NCBI RefSeq assembly: GCF_020741395.1
Contig: NZ_DYZA01000069.1
Span: 1 to 16,269 of the forward strand
Length of the DNA: 16,269 bases
Direction: 5' to 3'
DNA from: Mailhella massiliensis
GTDB taxonomy: Bacteria; Desulfobacterota; Desulfovibrionia; Desulfovibrionales; Desulfovibrionaceae
A program made the translations under genes and the position numbers. Of this stretch, positions 1 through 6,665 are shown in pieces. Numbering within the stretch: position 1 is the stretch's first letter; each line of letters opens with the position of its first letter. The notes beneath the pieces are model-generated. The model saw only the letters and a list, made by a program, of their open reading frames with translations, ran no database searches and had not been told where the DNA came from.

Positions 1-1428
1 GGCACCATCACCCTTTCGTTCGACAAGGCCAAGCGTATGCAGCTGTTCGATCAGCTTGAAGAAGTTCTGGAAAAGAACGGCGTCATCACCGGCACCATCA
101 CCCGCCGCATCAAGGGCGGCTACACCGTCGATCTCGGCGGCGTGGAAGCCTTCCTGCCCGGTTCCCATGTCGACCTCCGTCCTGTTCCCGACATGGATGC
201 CCTCGTCAATCAGCAGTACGAATTCCGCGTTCTCAAGATCAACCGCCGCCGCAGCAACGTCATTGTTTCCCGCCGCGTGCTGCTTGAAGAAGAACGCGAT
301 ACCAAGCGCAGCGCTCTGCTTCAGACCCTGGCTGAAGGCCAGATCGTCAAGGGCAAGGCCAAGAACATCACCGAATACGGCGTGTTCGTCGACCTCGGCG
401 GCCTCGACGGCCTCCTGCACATCACCGACATGTCCTGGAAGCGTATCCGCCATCCGCGCGAAATGGTTTCCCTGGGCCAGGAACTGGAACTCAAGGTGCT
501 CTCTTTCGACAAGGAAAACCAGAAGGTTTCCCTCGGCCTGAAGCAGCTTGTGCCCGATCCCTGGCAGGATATCACCGCCCGCTTCCCCGAAGGCTCCCAT
601 CACACCGGCAAGGTGACCAACCTTGTTGACTACGGTGTGTTCGTGGAACTCGAACCCGGCGTGGAAGGCCTGGTGCATATTTCCGAAATGTCCTGGACCC
701 GCAAGCTGCGTCATCCTTCTCAGATGGTGCATCAGGGCGACGAGGTTGAAGTGGTCATCCTCGGCGTGGACAGCGAGAAGAAGCGCATCTCTCTCGGCAT
801 GAAGCAGGTCAAGCCCAATCCCTGGGAACTCGTGGGTGAACGCTTCCCCGAAGGCACCGTCATTGAAGGCGTCATCAAGAACATCACCGAATTCGGTATG
901 TTCATCGGTATTGAAGACGGCATCGACGGCCTCATCCATGTGTCCGACATTTCCTGGACCAAGAAGCTGCGTCATCCCGGCGAACTCTACAAGGTCGGCG
1001 ACGTGGTGCAGGCCAAGGTGCTCACCGTGGATCAGGAGAACGAAAAGTTCACCCTGGGTATGAAGCAGCTCACCGAAGATCCCTGGAGCAGCGTGCCTGC
1101 CCGCTATCCCGTGGGCAACATCATCACCGGCACCGTGACCAACGTGACCGACTTCGGCCTGTTCGTGGAAGTGGAAGAAGGCATTGAAGGCCTCATCCAT
1201 GTGACCGAACTCGGCAAGAAGGTGAAGTCTCCTTCCGAACTCTACAAGGAAGGCGACACCGTGCAGGCCAAGATCATTCATGTGTCTGCTGATGAACGCC
1301 GCCTCGGCCTCTCCATCAAGCAGATCAAGGACGACGAAGAACGCCGCAAGCCCAAGGATTACCATTCCGGCGACAACAGCATCAGCCAGACCCTCGGCGA
1401 TCTTCTCAAGCAGAAGTTCAACGACTAA
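1..1428 (+). CDS. rpsA: 30S ribosomal protein S1, C-terminal five S1 domains (5' end outside window)
   Basis: S1 holds mRNA on the 30S subunit and helps translation initiation. The reading frame is open from the first base, so the true start lies upstream; the ATG at 37 is internal because the 12 residues before it continue the protein. 475 residues are visible, against about 557 in E. coli, so roughly the first S1 domain is missing. Five S1 OB-fold repeats can be seen, starting near visible residues 28, 114, 200, 288 and 373. Each carries the pattern TG-x-V-x-N-x-T-x-[YF]-G-x-FV followed by GL-[IL]-H-[IV], and most repeats end in a LG[ML]KQ-type motif followed by DPW or NPW. Codons ending in C (TTC, AAC, CGC, GGC) dominate more strongly than in neighbouring genes, as expected for a highly expressed gene. 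A terminator follows 24 bases after the stop. Identity is firm. Confidence 0.97.
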   Translation, partial: GTITLSFDKAKRMQLFDQLEEVLEKNGVITGTITRRIKGGYTVDLGGVEAFLPGSHVDLRPVPDMDALVNQQYEFRVLKINRRRSNVIVSRRVLLEEERDTKRSALLQTLAEGQIVKGKAKNITEYGVFVDLGGLDGLLHITDMSWKRIRHPREMVSLGQELELKVLSFDKENQKVSLGLKQLVPDPWQDITARFPEGSHHTGKVTNLVDYGVFVELEPGVEGLVHISEMSWTRKLRHPSQMVHQGDEVEVVILGVDSEKKRISLGMKQVKPNPWELVGERFPEGTVIEGVIKNITEFGMFIGIEDGIDGLIHVSDISWTKKLRHPGELYKVGDVVQAKVLTVDQENEKFTLGMKQLTEDPWSSVPARYPVGNIITGTVTNVTDFGLFVEVEEGIEGLIHVTELGKKVKSPSELYKEGDTVQAKIIHVSADERRLGLSIKQIKDDEERRKPKDYHSGDNSISQTLGDLLKQKFND

Positions 1429-1451
1429 TTGCTGATTCTGTATGAATCTAC

Positions 1452-1489
1452 GCGGGGCGGAAAGCACAGCTTTCCGCCCCGCTTTTTTT
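1452..1489 (+). terminator. Rho-independent terminator of rpsA
   Basis: A perfect 14-bp stem (1452-1465 pairs with 1469-1482, GCGGGGCGGAAAGC against its complement) has a 3-base loop and is followed at once by seven T residues (1483-1489). It lies 24 bases after the rpsA stop, so it ends that transcript and separates it from the CYTH gene. Confidence 0.95.
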
Positions 1490-1594
1490 AGGTTATGGGT
1501 AGAAAAAGGCATGCCGCTCCGTACTCCGTCGCGTGTGTGGGGGGGCTGTTCCGACATATGCTGAAGGAAAGGGCGGATGCGTTCCGGGGGTGCC

Positions 1595-2095
1595 ATGAAG
1601 CAGCAGGAAATAGAGCGCAAGTTTCTGGTCGCAGGGGAAGGCTGGCGCGGCCTCGGCGAGGGCGTGCCGTACCGGCAGGGATATATCGCCCGCACGCAGG
1701 ACAGGACGGTACGCGTGCGCGTGGCCGGGGACAAGGGGTATCTTACCATCAAGTACCGCGGCGAGGGCATAGCCCGCAGCGAATTTGAATATGATATTCC
1801 CCTGGAGGAGGCACAGGCCCTCCTGGACGGGCTTGCCCCCGGGGAAATCATTGAAAAGCTGCGCTATACCTTTGAATATGAAGGGGACGTGTGGGAAGTG
1901 GATGAATTTCTGGGAGCCAACGAAGGCCTGATTGTGGCGGAAATCGAACTTGACGCCGAGGATCAGGCCTTTTCTCGTCCTCCGTGGCTGGGGGAGGAGG
2001 TGAGCAAGGTTTCCCGCTACCTCAATGTGGAACTTTCGCGCCTGCCCTATACGGCCTGGAACAAAGAAAGTCAGTCAGAAGGAGAAAATAGCTGA
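1595..2095 (+). CDS. CYTH-domain protein (triphosphate tunnel metalloenzyme, probable inorganic triphosphatase)
   Basis: This is a 166-residue single-domain protein of the CYTH superfamily. The signature ExExK is at the extreme N terminus (E5-I-E7-R-K9 in MKQQEIERKFLV). Alternating charged strands of the tunnel follow, including a TVRVRV strand, a YLTIKYR strand, an EFEYDIP strand, WEVDEFLG and IVAEIELDAE. Small bacterial members of this length, such as the Nitrosomonas enzyme, hydrolyse inorganic triphosphate with a divalent metal, so that activity is the likeliest; it is not proved here, and thiamine triphosphatase or an adenylate cyclase-like role are the other family options. The start at 1595 is preferred over the in-frame ATG at 1577 because it places ExExK at the usual distance from the N terminus and has a G-rich stretch (GGGGG) just upstream. 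It stands alone between the rpsA terminator and hcp. The protein is cytoplasmic, with no signal peptide. Confidence 0.88.
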   Translation: MKQQEIERKFLVAGEGWRGLGEGVPYRQGYIARTQDRTVRVRVAGDKGYLTIKYRGEGIARSEFEYDIPLEEAQALLDGLAPGEIIEKLRYTFEYEGDVWEVDEFLGANEGLIVAEIELDAEDQAFSRPPWLGEEVSKVSRYLNVELSRLPYTAWNKESQSEGENS

Positions 2096-2119
2096 GTCGC
2101 GAGTCAAACCATGGCAGAA

Positions 2120-2135
2120 TGTGACCATGAGCACA
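2120..2135 (+). promoter_or_regulatory. CRP/FNR-family palindrome upstream of hcp (candidate HcpR site)
   Basis: TGTGACCATGAGCACA matches the CRP-type pattern TGTGA-N6-TCACA with one mismatch (G for T in the right half). HcpR, a CRP/FNR relative, controls hcp in Desulfovibrio and related anaerobes through a CRP-like site. A weak -10 (TAGGGT, 2157-2162) lies such that a start near 2169 would put the site centre at about -41.5, the usual class II activator position. The regulator itself is not in the window. Confidence 0.55.
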
Positions 2136-2207
2136 GTTTTTGCGGGCAAAGCCTCCTAGGGTGAAAGCTCTTAAAACTGTAGCGCAACGATATCGCGGAG
2201 GATAGCT

Positions 2208-3752
2208 ATGAGCGAGATGTTCTGTTTTCAGTGTGAGCAGACGGCGGGCGGCGCCGGATGCACCAGGATCGGCGTGTGCGGCAAGAAACCGGGCACGGCT
2301 CTTCTGCAGGATATGCTGGTGGGCGAACTTGCGGCGCTTTCGCGTGTTTGCGTGCGCACGCCCGAGCTTGACGAGCTTGTGGAAAACGCGCTGTTCAGCA
2401 CGCTGACCAACGTGAACTTCGATGATCTCTCCCTTGCCGCTCTGGTGGAGAAGGTACGCAGGGTGCGTGTGGAAAGCGGAGCAAAGCAGGCCTATGACAT
2501 GGGGCTTGTGTGGCAGGCCGGAGAAGATGAGCGCAGCCTGAAGTCCCTGCTGCTTTTCGGCCTGAAGGGCATCGCGGCCTATGCCAGCCATGCGCGCACG
2601 CTCGGTAAAACCAGTGACGAGATATCTGATTTTCTGTACAGAGGCCTGATCCTCATTGCTTCCGAGGCGACGAAGGAAGAGCTTCTCACCGCAGTGATGG
2701 AAGCGGGCAAGGTCAACCTTGCATGTATGGAGCTTCTGCACAAGGCCAACAGAACGTACGGAGTGCCTTCTCCCGTCACGGTATCTCGCACCGTGGAAAA
2801 AGGCCCCTTCATCATCGTGACGGGGCATGATCTGCACGATCTTGCGCTTCTTCTGGCCCAGACCGAAGGCACGGGCGTGAGCATCTACACTCACGGCGAA
2901 ATGCTGCCCGCCCATGCCTACCCCGAACTTAAGAAGTACCCGCATTTCAAGGGGCATTTCGGTACGGCCTGGCAGAATCAGCAAAAGGAATTTGCTTCCG
3001 TACCCGCTCCGGTGCTCTTCACCACCAACTGCATCATGCCCGTGAAGGAAAGCTATGCCGACCGCGTGTTCACCACCGGTGTGGTCGAATATCCGGGTAT
3101 GCGCCATATCGACGGCGGGAAGGATTTCTCCCCTGTCATAGAAAAGGCGCTGGAACTTGGCGGCTACAGGGAAGATGTCGTCATGCCCGGTATCAACGGC
3201 GGCGAGACCGTGACCACGGGCTTCGGCAGCGAGGCCGTGCTCTCCCACGCCGGGACCATCGTGGAGGCTGTGAAGGCCGGGGCCATACGGCATTTCTTCC
3301 TTGTGGGCGGCTGCGACGGCGCAAGGCCCGGCCGCAACTACTACACGGAATTCGTGAAGAAGACGCCTGCCGATACCGTGGTGCTTACCCTGGCCTGCGG
3401 CAAGTTCCGCTTCAACGACATGAACATCGGCGAGATAGGGGGGATTCCGCGGCTTCTGGACATGGGCCAGTGCAACGACGCCTACGGTGCGATTCAGGTG
3501 GCTCTCGCCCTGGCGGAGGCCTTCCAGTGTACCGTGAACGACCTTCCGCTCACGCTCGTGCTTTCGTGGTATGAGCAGAAGGCCGTGGCCATACTGCTCA
3601 CTCTGCTGTACCTGGGCGTGAAGAACATCTACCTCGGTCCTTCCCTGCCCGCCTTCGTTTCTCCGGCCATACTGGATTTTCTGGTGAAGGAATTCAGCAT
3701 CCGGCCCATTTCCACGCCGGAAGAAGACCTCGCCGCTGTGTTGGGAAAGTAG
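2208..3752 (+). CDS. hcp: Hybrid cluster protein (hydroxylamine reductase / NO-detoxifying Hcp)
   Basis: This cytoplasmic Fe-S protein reduces hydroxylamine in vitro and is linked to NO reduction and nitrosative stress in vivo. The N-terminal cysteines C6, C9, C18 and C24 have Cx2Cx8Cx5C spacing, the arrangement of Desulfovibrio-type Hcp with a [4Fe-4S] cluster rather than the enterobacterial form. All expected ligands of the hybrid Fe-S-O cluster are visible: H207 (GHDLHD), E231 (THGEML), C275 (TTNCIMP), C369 (GGCDGARPG, the persulfide position), C397 (LACGKF), C422 (GQCNDA), and E456 with K458 (WYEQKAV). At 514 residues it is shorter than the roughly 550 of D. vulgaris Hcp, and the missing part lies between C24 and H207. 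The start is set by GGAGG at 2197-2201, six bases before ATG. No Hcr-type reductase is adjacent. A CRP/FNR-type site lies about 80 bases upstream, and a terminator follows. Confidence 0.96.
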   Translation: MSEMFCFQCEQTAGGAGCTRIGVCGKKPGTALLQDMLVGELAALSRVCVRTPELDELVENALFSTLTNVNFDDLSLAALVEKVRRVRVESGAKQAYDMGLVWQAGEDERSLKSLLLFGLKGIAAYASHARTLGKTSDEISDFLYRGLILIASEATKEELLTAVMEAGKVNLACMELLHKANRTYGVPSPVTVSRTVEKGPFIIVTGHDLHDLALLLAQTEGTGVSIYTHGEMLPAHAYPELKKYPHFKGHFGTAWQNQQKEFASVPAPVLFTTNCIMPVKESYADRVFTTGVVEYPGMRHIDGGKDFSPVIEKALELGGYREDVVMPGINGGETVTTGFGSEAVLSHAGTIVEAVKAGAIRHFFLVGGCDGARPGRNYYTEFVKKTPADTVVLTLACGKFRFNDMNIGEIGGIPRLLDMGQCNDAYGAIQVALALAEAFQCTVNDLPLTLVLSWYEQKAVAILLTLLYLGVKNIYLGPSLPAFVSPAILDFLVKEFSIRPISTPEEDLAAVLGK

Positions 3753-3778
3753 GCCTTCCGAAACTGCCCTTTTGAATT

Positions 3779-3815
3779 CGCAGGGCGCCTGGAGTTCATT
3801 TCCCATGGCCCTGCG
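3779..3815 (+). repeat. 8-bp inverted repeat after hcp
   Basis: CGCAGGGC (3779-3786) is exactly complementary to GCCCTGCG (3808-3815), with 21 bases between. No T run follows, so by itself it is not an intrinsic terminator; it may protect the 3' end of the hcp mRNA. The role is unknown. Confidence 0.35.
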
Positions 3816-3870
3816 TCTCGTCCATGTACTCTTTGTTCCCAGCCATGCACAAAGAGCTGCCTTTCTCTCC

Positions 3871-3899
3871 AGTCCCGCGCCGAACGGCGCGGGACTTTT
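3871..3899 (+). terminator. Rho-independent terminator of hcp
   Basis: A perfect 11-bp GC-rich stem (AGTCCCGCGCC, 3871-3881, with 3886-3896) has loop GAAC and ends in TTTT. It lies 118 bases after the hcp stop. The short T run makes it somewhat weaker than the rpsA terminator. Confidence 0.8.
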
Positions 3900-4090
3900 G
3901 GTTATGAAGAAATTCTGTTAAGCTTCCCAAGCAGCCGAGGGGATATGACGGCCTGTTGATGCTGTCGTTACATAAGCCGTGCTTCCGTCGCGGCAGATGT
4001 GTGAAAGCGGAACCGAGCCTTTGAGGAGCGTGGAAGCGGGGCGCGGATACCTCGTGCCGCAAGGGATATACCGTGCTTCAGGGAGAGCGC
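3900..4090. other. Non-coding stretch between the hcp terminator and the DciA-like gene
   Basis: Together with 3753-3899 this makes a 338-base gap between genes. After the terminator I see no convincing ORF, no RNA gene and no clear sigma-70 promoter. Only short hairpins (4-6 bp) can be drawn. The leader of the downstream gene must begin somewhere in it, because the hcp transcript is terminated before it. Confidence 0.5.
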
Positions 4091-4600
4091 ATGGAGAAAA
4101 AGCAGCATCGGAGATTCGCGGGCTTCGACCTCGGGCACAGAAGCGGCAGAGCCACCCTTCTCAGCGAAGGACTGGACGGCTGGCTTGCGTCCCACGGGAT
4201 GAAGGGCCGGCACCACATGCTCACAGCCCTTTGGCAGAACTGGGATATCGTTATGGGAGCGGAGCTTGCGCCTCTTGCTCATCCCCTGGGGCATCGGGGC
4301 GACATACTGCTCATCGGCGGGGATGATTCCTGCGCCATGCAGGAGCTTTCCTATGCCGTTCCGGAAATTCTTGAGCGCGTGAACGCCTTCATGGACGAGG
4401 AGTATTTCCGTAAGGTGGAGCTGCACCTTCTGCTGGGTAAGGATTCCCTGCGCAGGGTGGATATTACACAGGCCCCCAGCCTGCCTTCTCCTCCACGTCC
4501 CCCCCGACTCGGCAAGCTGAAATTACCTCCGGATTCGCCTCTGGCAGCCTGCTACGAAGCCTATGTGCGCATCTTTGACGGCGATGAGGAAAAAAATTGA
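4091..4600 (+). CDS. DUF721/DciA-like protein (putative replicative helicase loader/operator)
   Basis: This 169-residue protein carries a DUF721-type core at about residues 45-115. A tryptophan-rich ALWQNWDIVMGAELA segment is followed by AHPLGHRGDILLIGG, then an EL-x-Y-x-[VI]-PEI-L-x-[RK]-[IV]-N helix. DUF721 proteins include DciA, which helps load or operate the DnaB helicase in bacteria without DnaC. The identification rests on motif pattern only. The C-terminal part has a proline-rich basic stretch (SLPSPPRPPRLGKLKLPP, about residues 130-147) and a short acidic end. The ATG at 4091 is preferred to the GTG at 4073, since GGGAG (4081-4085) sits five bases upstream. It is probably transcribed alone and converges on lptB across a bidirectional terminator. 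Confidence 0.72.
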   Translation: MEKKQHRRFAGFDLGHRSGRATLLSEGLDGWLASHGMKGRHHMLTALWQNWDIVMGAELAPLAHPLGHRGDILLIGGDDSCAMQELSYAVPEILERVNAFMDEEYFRKVELHLLLGKDSLRRVDITQAPSLPSPPRPPRLGKLKLPPDSPLAACYEAYVRIFDGDEEKN

Positions 4601-4690
4601 AGGCCCCTTCCGTGTGGTCTGCTCCCCGTCAGGTTACAGAGTTCAGCCTGCCGGGGAGCATATCAGTGACGGAGGGGCCTTTCTTCCGTA
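4590..4690. terminator. Nested bidirectional terminator between the DciA-like gene and lptB
   Basis: The outer stem pairs AAGGCCCCTTCCGT (4600-4613) with ACGGAGGGGCCTT (4669-4681), 13 bp with one bulged T. The inner stem pairs TGCTCCCCGTCAGG (4620-4633) with CCTGCCGGGGAGCA (4647-4660), 13 of 14 positions. On the plus strand TTTCTT follows. On the minus strand the outer stem is followed by a run of seven T (4590-4596 are all A on plus). It can thus end both the rightward DciA-like transcript and the leftward lpt operon. The outer stem begins at the last base of the DciA-like stop codon. Confidence 0.8.
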
Positions 4691-4705
4691 TGGCTGGCAA
4701 GGCGA

Positions 4706-5434
4706 TTATCCCAAGTGAAAATCTTCGCCGAGATAGACTTCGCGGGCTCTTGCGTTGTTTACGATTTCCTCGGGCGTCCCGGAAAGAATGATATTGCCTT
4801 GGAACATGAGGTAGGCCCTGTCGCAGATGGAGAGGGTTTCCCGTACATTGTGGTCGGAGATGAGCACGCCGATGCCGCGTTCCTTGAGGCCGCGGATGAG
4901 TACCTGAATGTCACCCACGGCCAGGGGATCAATGCCGGCGAAGGGTTCGTCGAGCAGTACGAAGAGCGGATCGCGGATGAGGCAGCGGGCTATTTCCAGG
5001 CGGCGGCGCTCACCGCCGGAAAGATAGGAGGCGTAGGATTTTTCAAGCCTTGTGAGACCGAATTCCTCCATGAGCTGGTCGGCGCGTTCCTTTTGTTCGC
5101 TGCGGGAAAGCCCGGTATGCTCAAGGATGATCTGGAGGTTCTGGCGTACCGTGAGGCGGCGGAACACGGAACTTTCCTGCGGCAGGTAGGAAAGCCCTAC
5201 TCGGGCACGGCGATACAGGGGCCAGCTGCTTATTTCCTGCCCGTCCAGGAGTACCTTGCCCGCAGAGGGCTTGATGATGCCGGTGATCATGTAGAACGAC
5301 GTGGTCTTGCCTGCGCCGTTGGGGCCGAGAAGACCGACGATTTCACCCTGCCGCATGGAAACGGAGACTTCGTGAACGACTTCCTTCTGACCGTAGCGCT
5401 TGCACAGATGCTGGGCGGAAAGCGTGGAACTCAT
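4706..5434 (-). CDS. lptB: LPS export ABC transporter ATP-binding protein LptB
   Basis: LptB is the cytoplasmic ATPase of the LptB2FGC complex that pulls LPS from the inner membrane and pushes it along the Lpt bridge. The 242 residues show Walker A GPNGAGKTT (37-45), Q-loop Q86, signature LSGGE (138-142), Walker B FVLLDE (158-163, catalytic E163) and switch histidine H195 (SDHNV). The sequence GLSYLPQESSVFRRLTV is characteristic of LptB within the family. The length is normal. The start overlaps the lptA stop by one base (TAATG), indicating translational coupling. It is the last gene of the kdsC-lptC-lptA-lptB operon. LptF and LptG are not in the window, and rpoN, which follows lptB in many proteobacteria, is absent. 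Confidence 0.96.
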   Translation of the reverse strand: MSSTLSAQHLCKRYGQKEVVHEVSVSMRQGEIVGLLGPNGAGKTTSFYMITGIIKPSAGKVLLDGQEISSWPLYRRARVGLSYLPQESSVFRRLTVRQNLQIILEHTGLSRSEQKERADQLMEEFGLTRLEKSYASYLSGGERRRLEIARCLIRDPLFVLLDEPFAGIDPLAVGDIQVLIRGLKERGIGVLISDHNVRETLSICDRAYLMFQGNIILSGTPEEIVNNARAREVYLGEDFHLG

Positions 5435-5967
5435 TACTTTCCCTTCTTGTCGTTGGAGGAGAACACGGCATGGACGCGCTGCTTGGAGCTGCCTTCCACA
5501 ACACTCCTGTTTTCATTGACATAGTAGCGGATCACATTGCCTTTGATGGAGTTGTCGCCGTCGTGCAGTATGGGGTTGCCCTCCAGAACAAGGAGGCTTT
5601 TGGCCGAATAGTAGGTGGCTTTCTGCGCGGAACCTGTCTGCGTGCCGTTCTGGAAGCGCACATTTTTTTCCGCCACGATGCGGTCAAGGTCGCTTCCCTC
5701 CATGGAGGGGGCTGTGGAACTTTTTTCCTTGCCGGCCTCGTCTTTGGATTTGAGGTACAGGGTCAGAAGCTCCGACCACATCTTGAACTCGCCGCGCACG
5801 GCTTCCACGCGGCCCTGGAAGACCACGGTATTCTTGTCGGCGTTGTACACCATGTTGTCGGCAGTCACATCCACGGGGAGATTGCTGTCTGCCCCGGGCA
5901 GAGGGGCCGCCAAGGCGCCGGTCGCGCAGCATGCGACGATGAGAAGGGTAAGAAGTATCTTTTTCAT
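5434..5967 (-). CDS. lptA: Periplasmic LPS transport protein LptA (OstA-like)
   Basis: LptA forms the periplasmic part of the LPS bridge between LptC and LptD. The 177-residue product has a Sec signal peptide (MKKILLTLLIVACCATGALA, cut before APLPG), then an OstA/LptA beta-jellyroll domain (about residues 30-160). Its strands VDVTADNMVYNADKNTVVFQG and KATYYSAKSLLVLEGNPILHDG show the repeated pattern of the fold, followed by IKGNVIRYYVNENRSVVEG. The sequence before ATG 5967 is open upstream but belongs to lptC in another frame. The chosen start gives a clean signal peptide and an ATGA overlap of four bases with the lptC stop. It is co-transcribed with lptC and lptB. Confidence 0.93.
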   Translation of the reverse strand: MKKILLTLLIVACCATGALAAPLPGADSNLPVDVTADNMVYNADKNTVVFQGRVEAVRGEFKMWSELLTLYLKSKDEAGKEKSSTAPSMEGSDLDRIVAEKNVRFQNGTQTGSAQKATYYSAKSLLVLEGNPILHDGDNSIKGNVIRYYVNENRSVVEGSSKQRVHAVFSSNDKKGK

Positions 5968-6665
5968 GACTGGCTTTCCTCTCGCGTGTCTTTCGGCGCG
6001 GCCTCGGGTAAGGTCTCGGCGTCGGTTGCGCCGTCTGAAGGTTCGGTATCGGACGGGATCCAGCGCATGTGCACGCCCTGGTCGCCCGTGAGAATATTGG
6101 TATTGAGATCCCATACAAGCCGCGTGGCCGTGCCGGAAAGCGTCGGCCCGTCAAGCACGGCGCCGCCGGGAAAGGTGAGAGTGCGGTTCGTGTTGAGGAA
6201 TACGGCAAGATCCCCGGTCAGGACGTTTTCTTCATAGGTGGCGCGCACGTTGTCGGACATGGAAATTTTCTGGTTACCGTCTTCCACGCGGCCTATGTCC
6301 GAGGTAGCCCGTATAATACGCTCCTCTCCGCCGTCAGAGTTTTCCAGCATGTAATGGATATCGGGTTCGCGCACGGTAATGGCGCCGGAATCCTGGTTCA
6401 GAGTTGCCCAGTCGGCATTGAGGTCGAAGCTCTTGCGCCCTTCGCTGCCCTGAGAGAGCCGGATGCCGCGTACGGCAAGATCCACCGTATTTTTCACTTC
6501 CTCCGGCGGATCGGAAAGCAGTTTGTTCAGGTCGGCCGAGCGGACCACGTTTTCCAGCGCCTCCAGCGCCTTGCGTGTTTTCCAGCTCTGCCAGCCGTAC
6601 CAGGCTCCCCATACGGCCGCACCAAGCACGACAAGGGCGAGGGTTCTTCGCAGCGAATCGTTCAT
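5964..6665 (-). CDS. lptC: LPS export protein LptC
   Basis: LptC is a bitopic inner-membrane protein that receives LPS from LptB2FG and hands it to LptA. The 233 residues show one N-terminal transmembrane helix (about 8-25, TLALVVLGAAVWGAWYGW) with a basic residue pair before it. A periplasmic domain follows with LptC/OstA-like strands (ITVREPDIHYML, ISMSDNVRATYEENVLTG, LTFPGGAVLDGPTLSGTATRLVWDLNTN). It is longer than the E. coli protein (191 residues), mainly because of an acidic, Asp/Glu-rich C-terminal tail. The start at 6665 is preferred to the upstream ATG at 6695 because it makes an ATGA overlap with the kdsC stop and places the helix at the N terminus. The assignment rests on the fold pattern and on its place between kdsC and lptA. 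Confidence 0.87.
   Translation of the reverse strand: MNDSLRRTLALVVLGAAVWGAWYGWQSWKTRKALEALENVVRSADLNKLLSDPPEEVKNTVDLAVRGIRLSQGSEGRKSFDLNADWATLNQDSGAITVREPDIHYMLENSDGGEERIIRATSDIGRVEDGNQKISMSDNVRATYEENVLTGDLAVFLNTNRTLTFPGGAVLDGPTLSGTATRLVWDLNTNILTGDQGVHMRWIPSDTEPSDGATDAETLPEAAPKDTREESQS

Noticed and set aside
600..1330. Repeated DNA segments inside rpsA as a possible repeat element
   Set aside because: They are the coding sequences of consecutive S1 domains, similar because of codon bias and protein homology.
2022..3806. 594-codon open frame on the minus strand across hcp
   Set aside because: It lies wholly opposite a gene with every hcp ligand present. Its sequence has no family features and is rich in His, Arg and Gly as expected from the complement of GC-rich codons; it has no ribosome site.
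4597..4791. 64-codon open frame on the plus strand after the DciA-like gene
   Set aside because: It starts inside the stop-codon region, runs through the nested terminator and ends in antisense lptB sequence.
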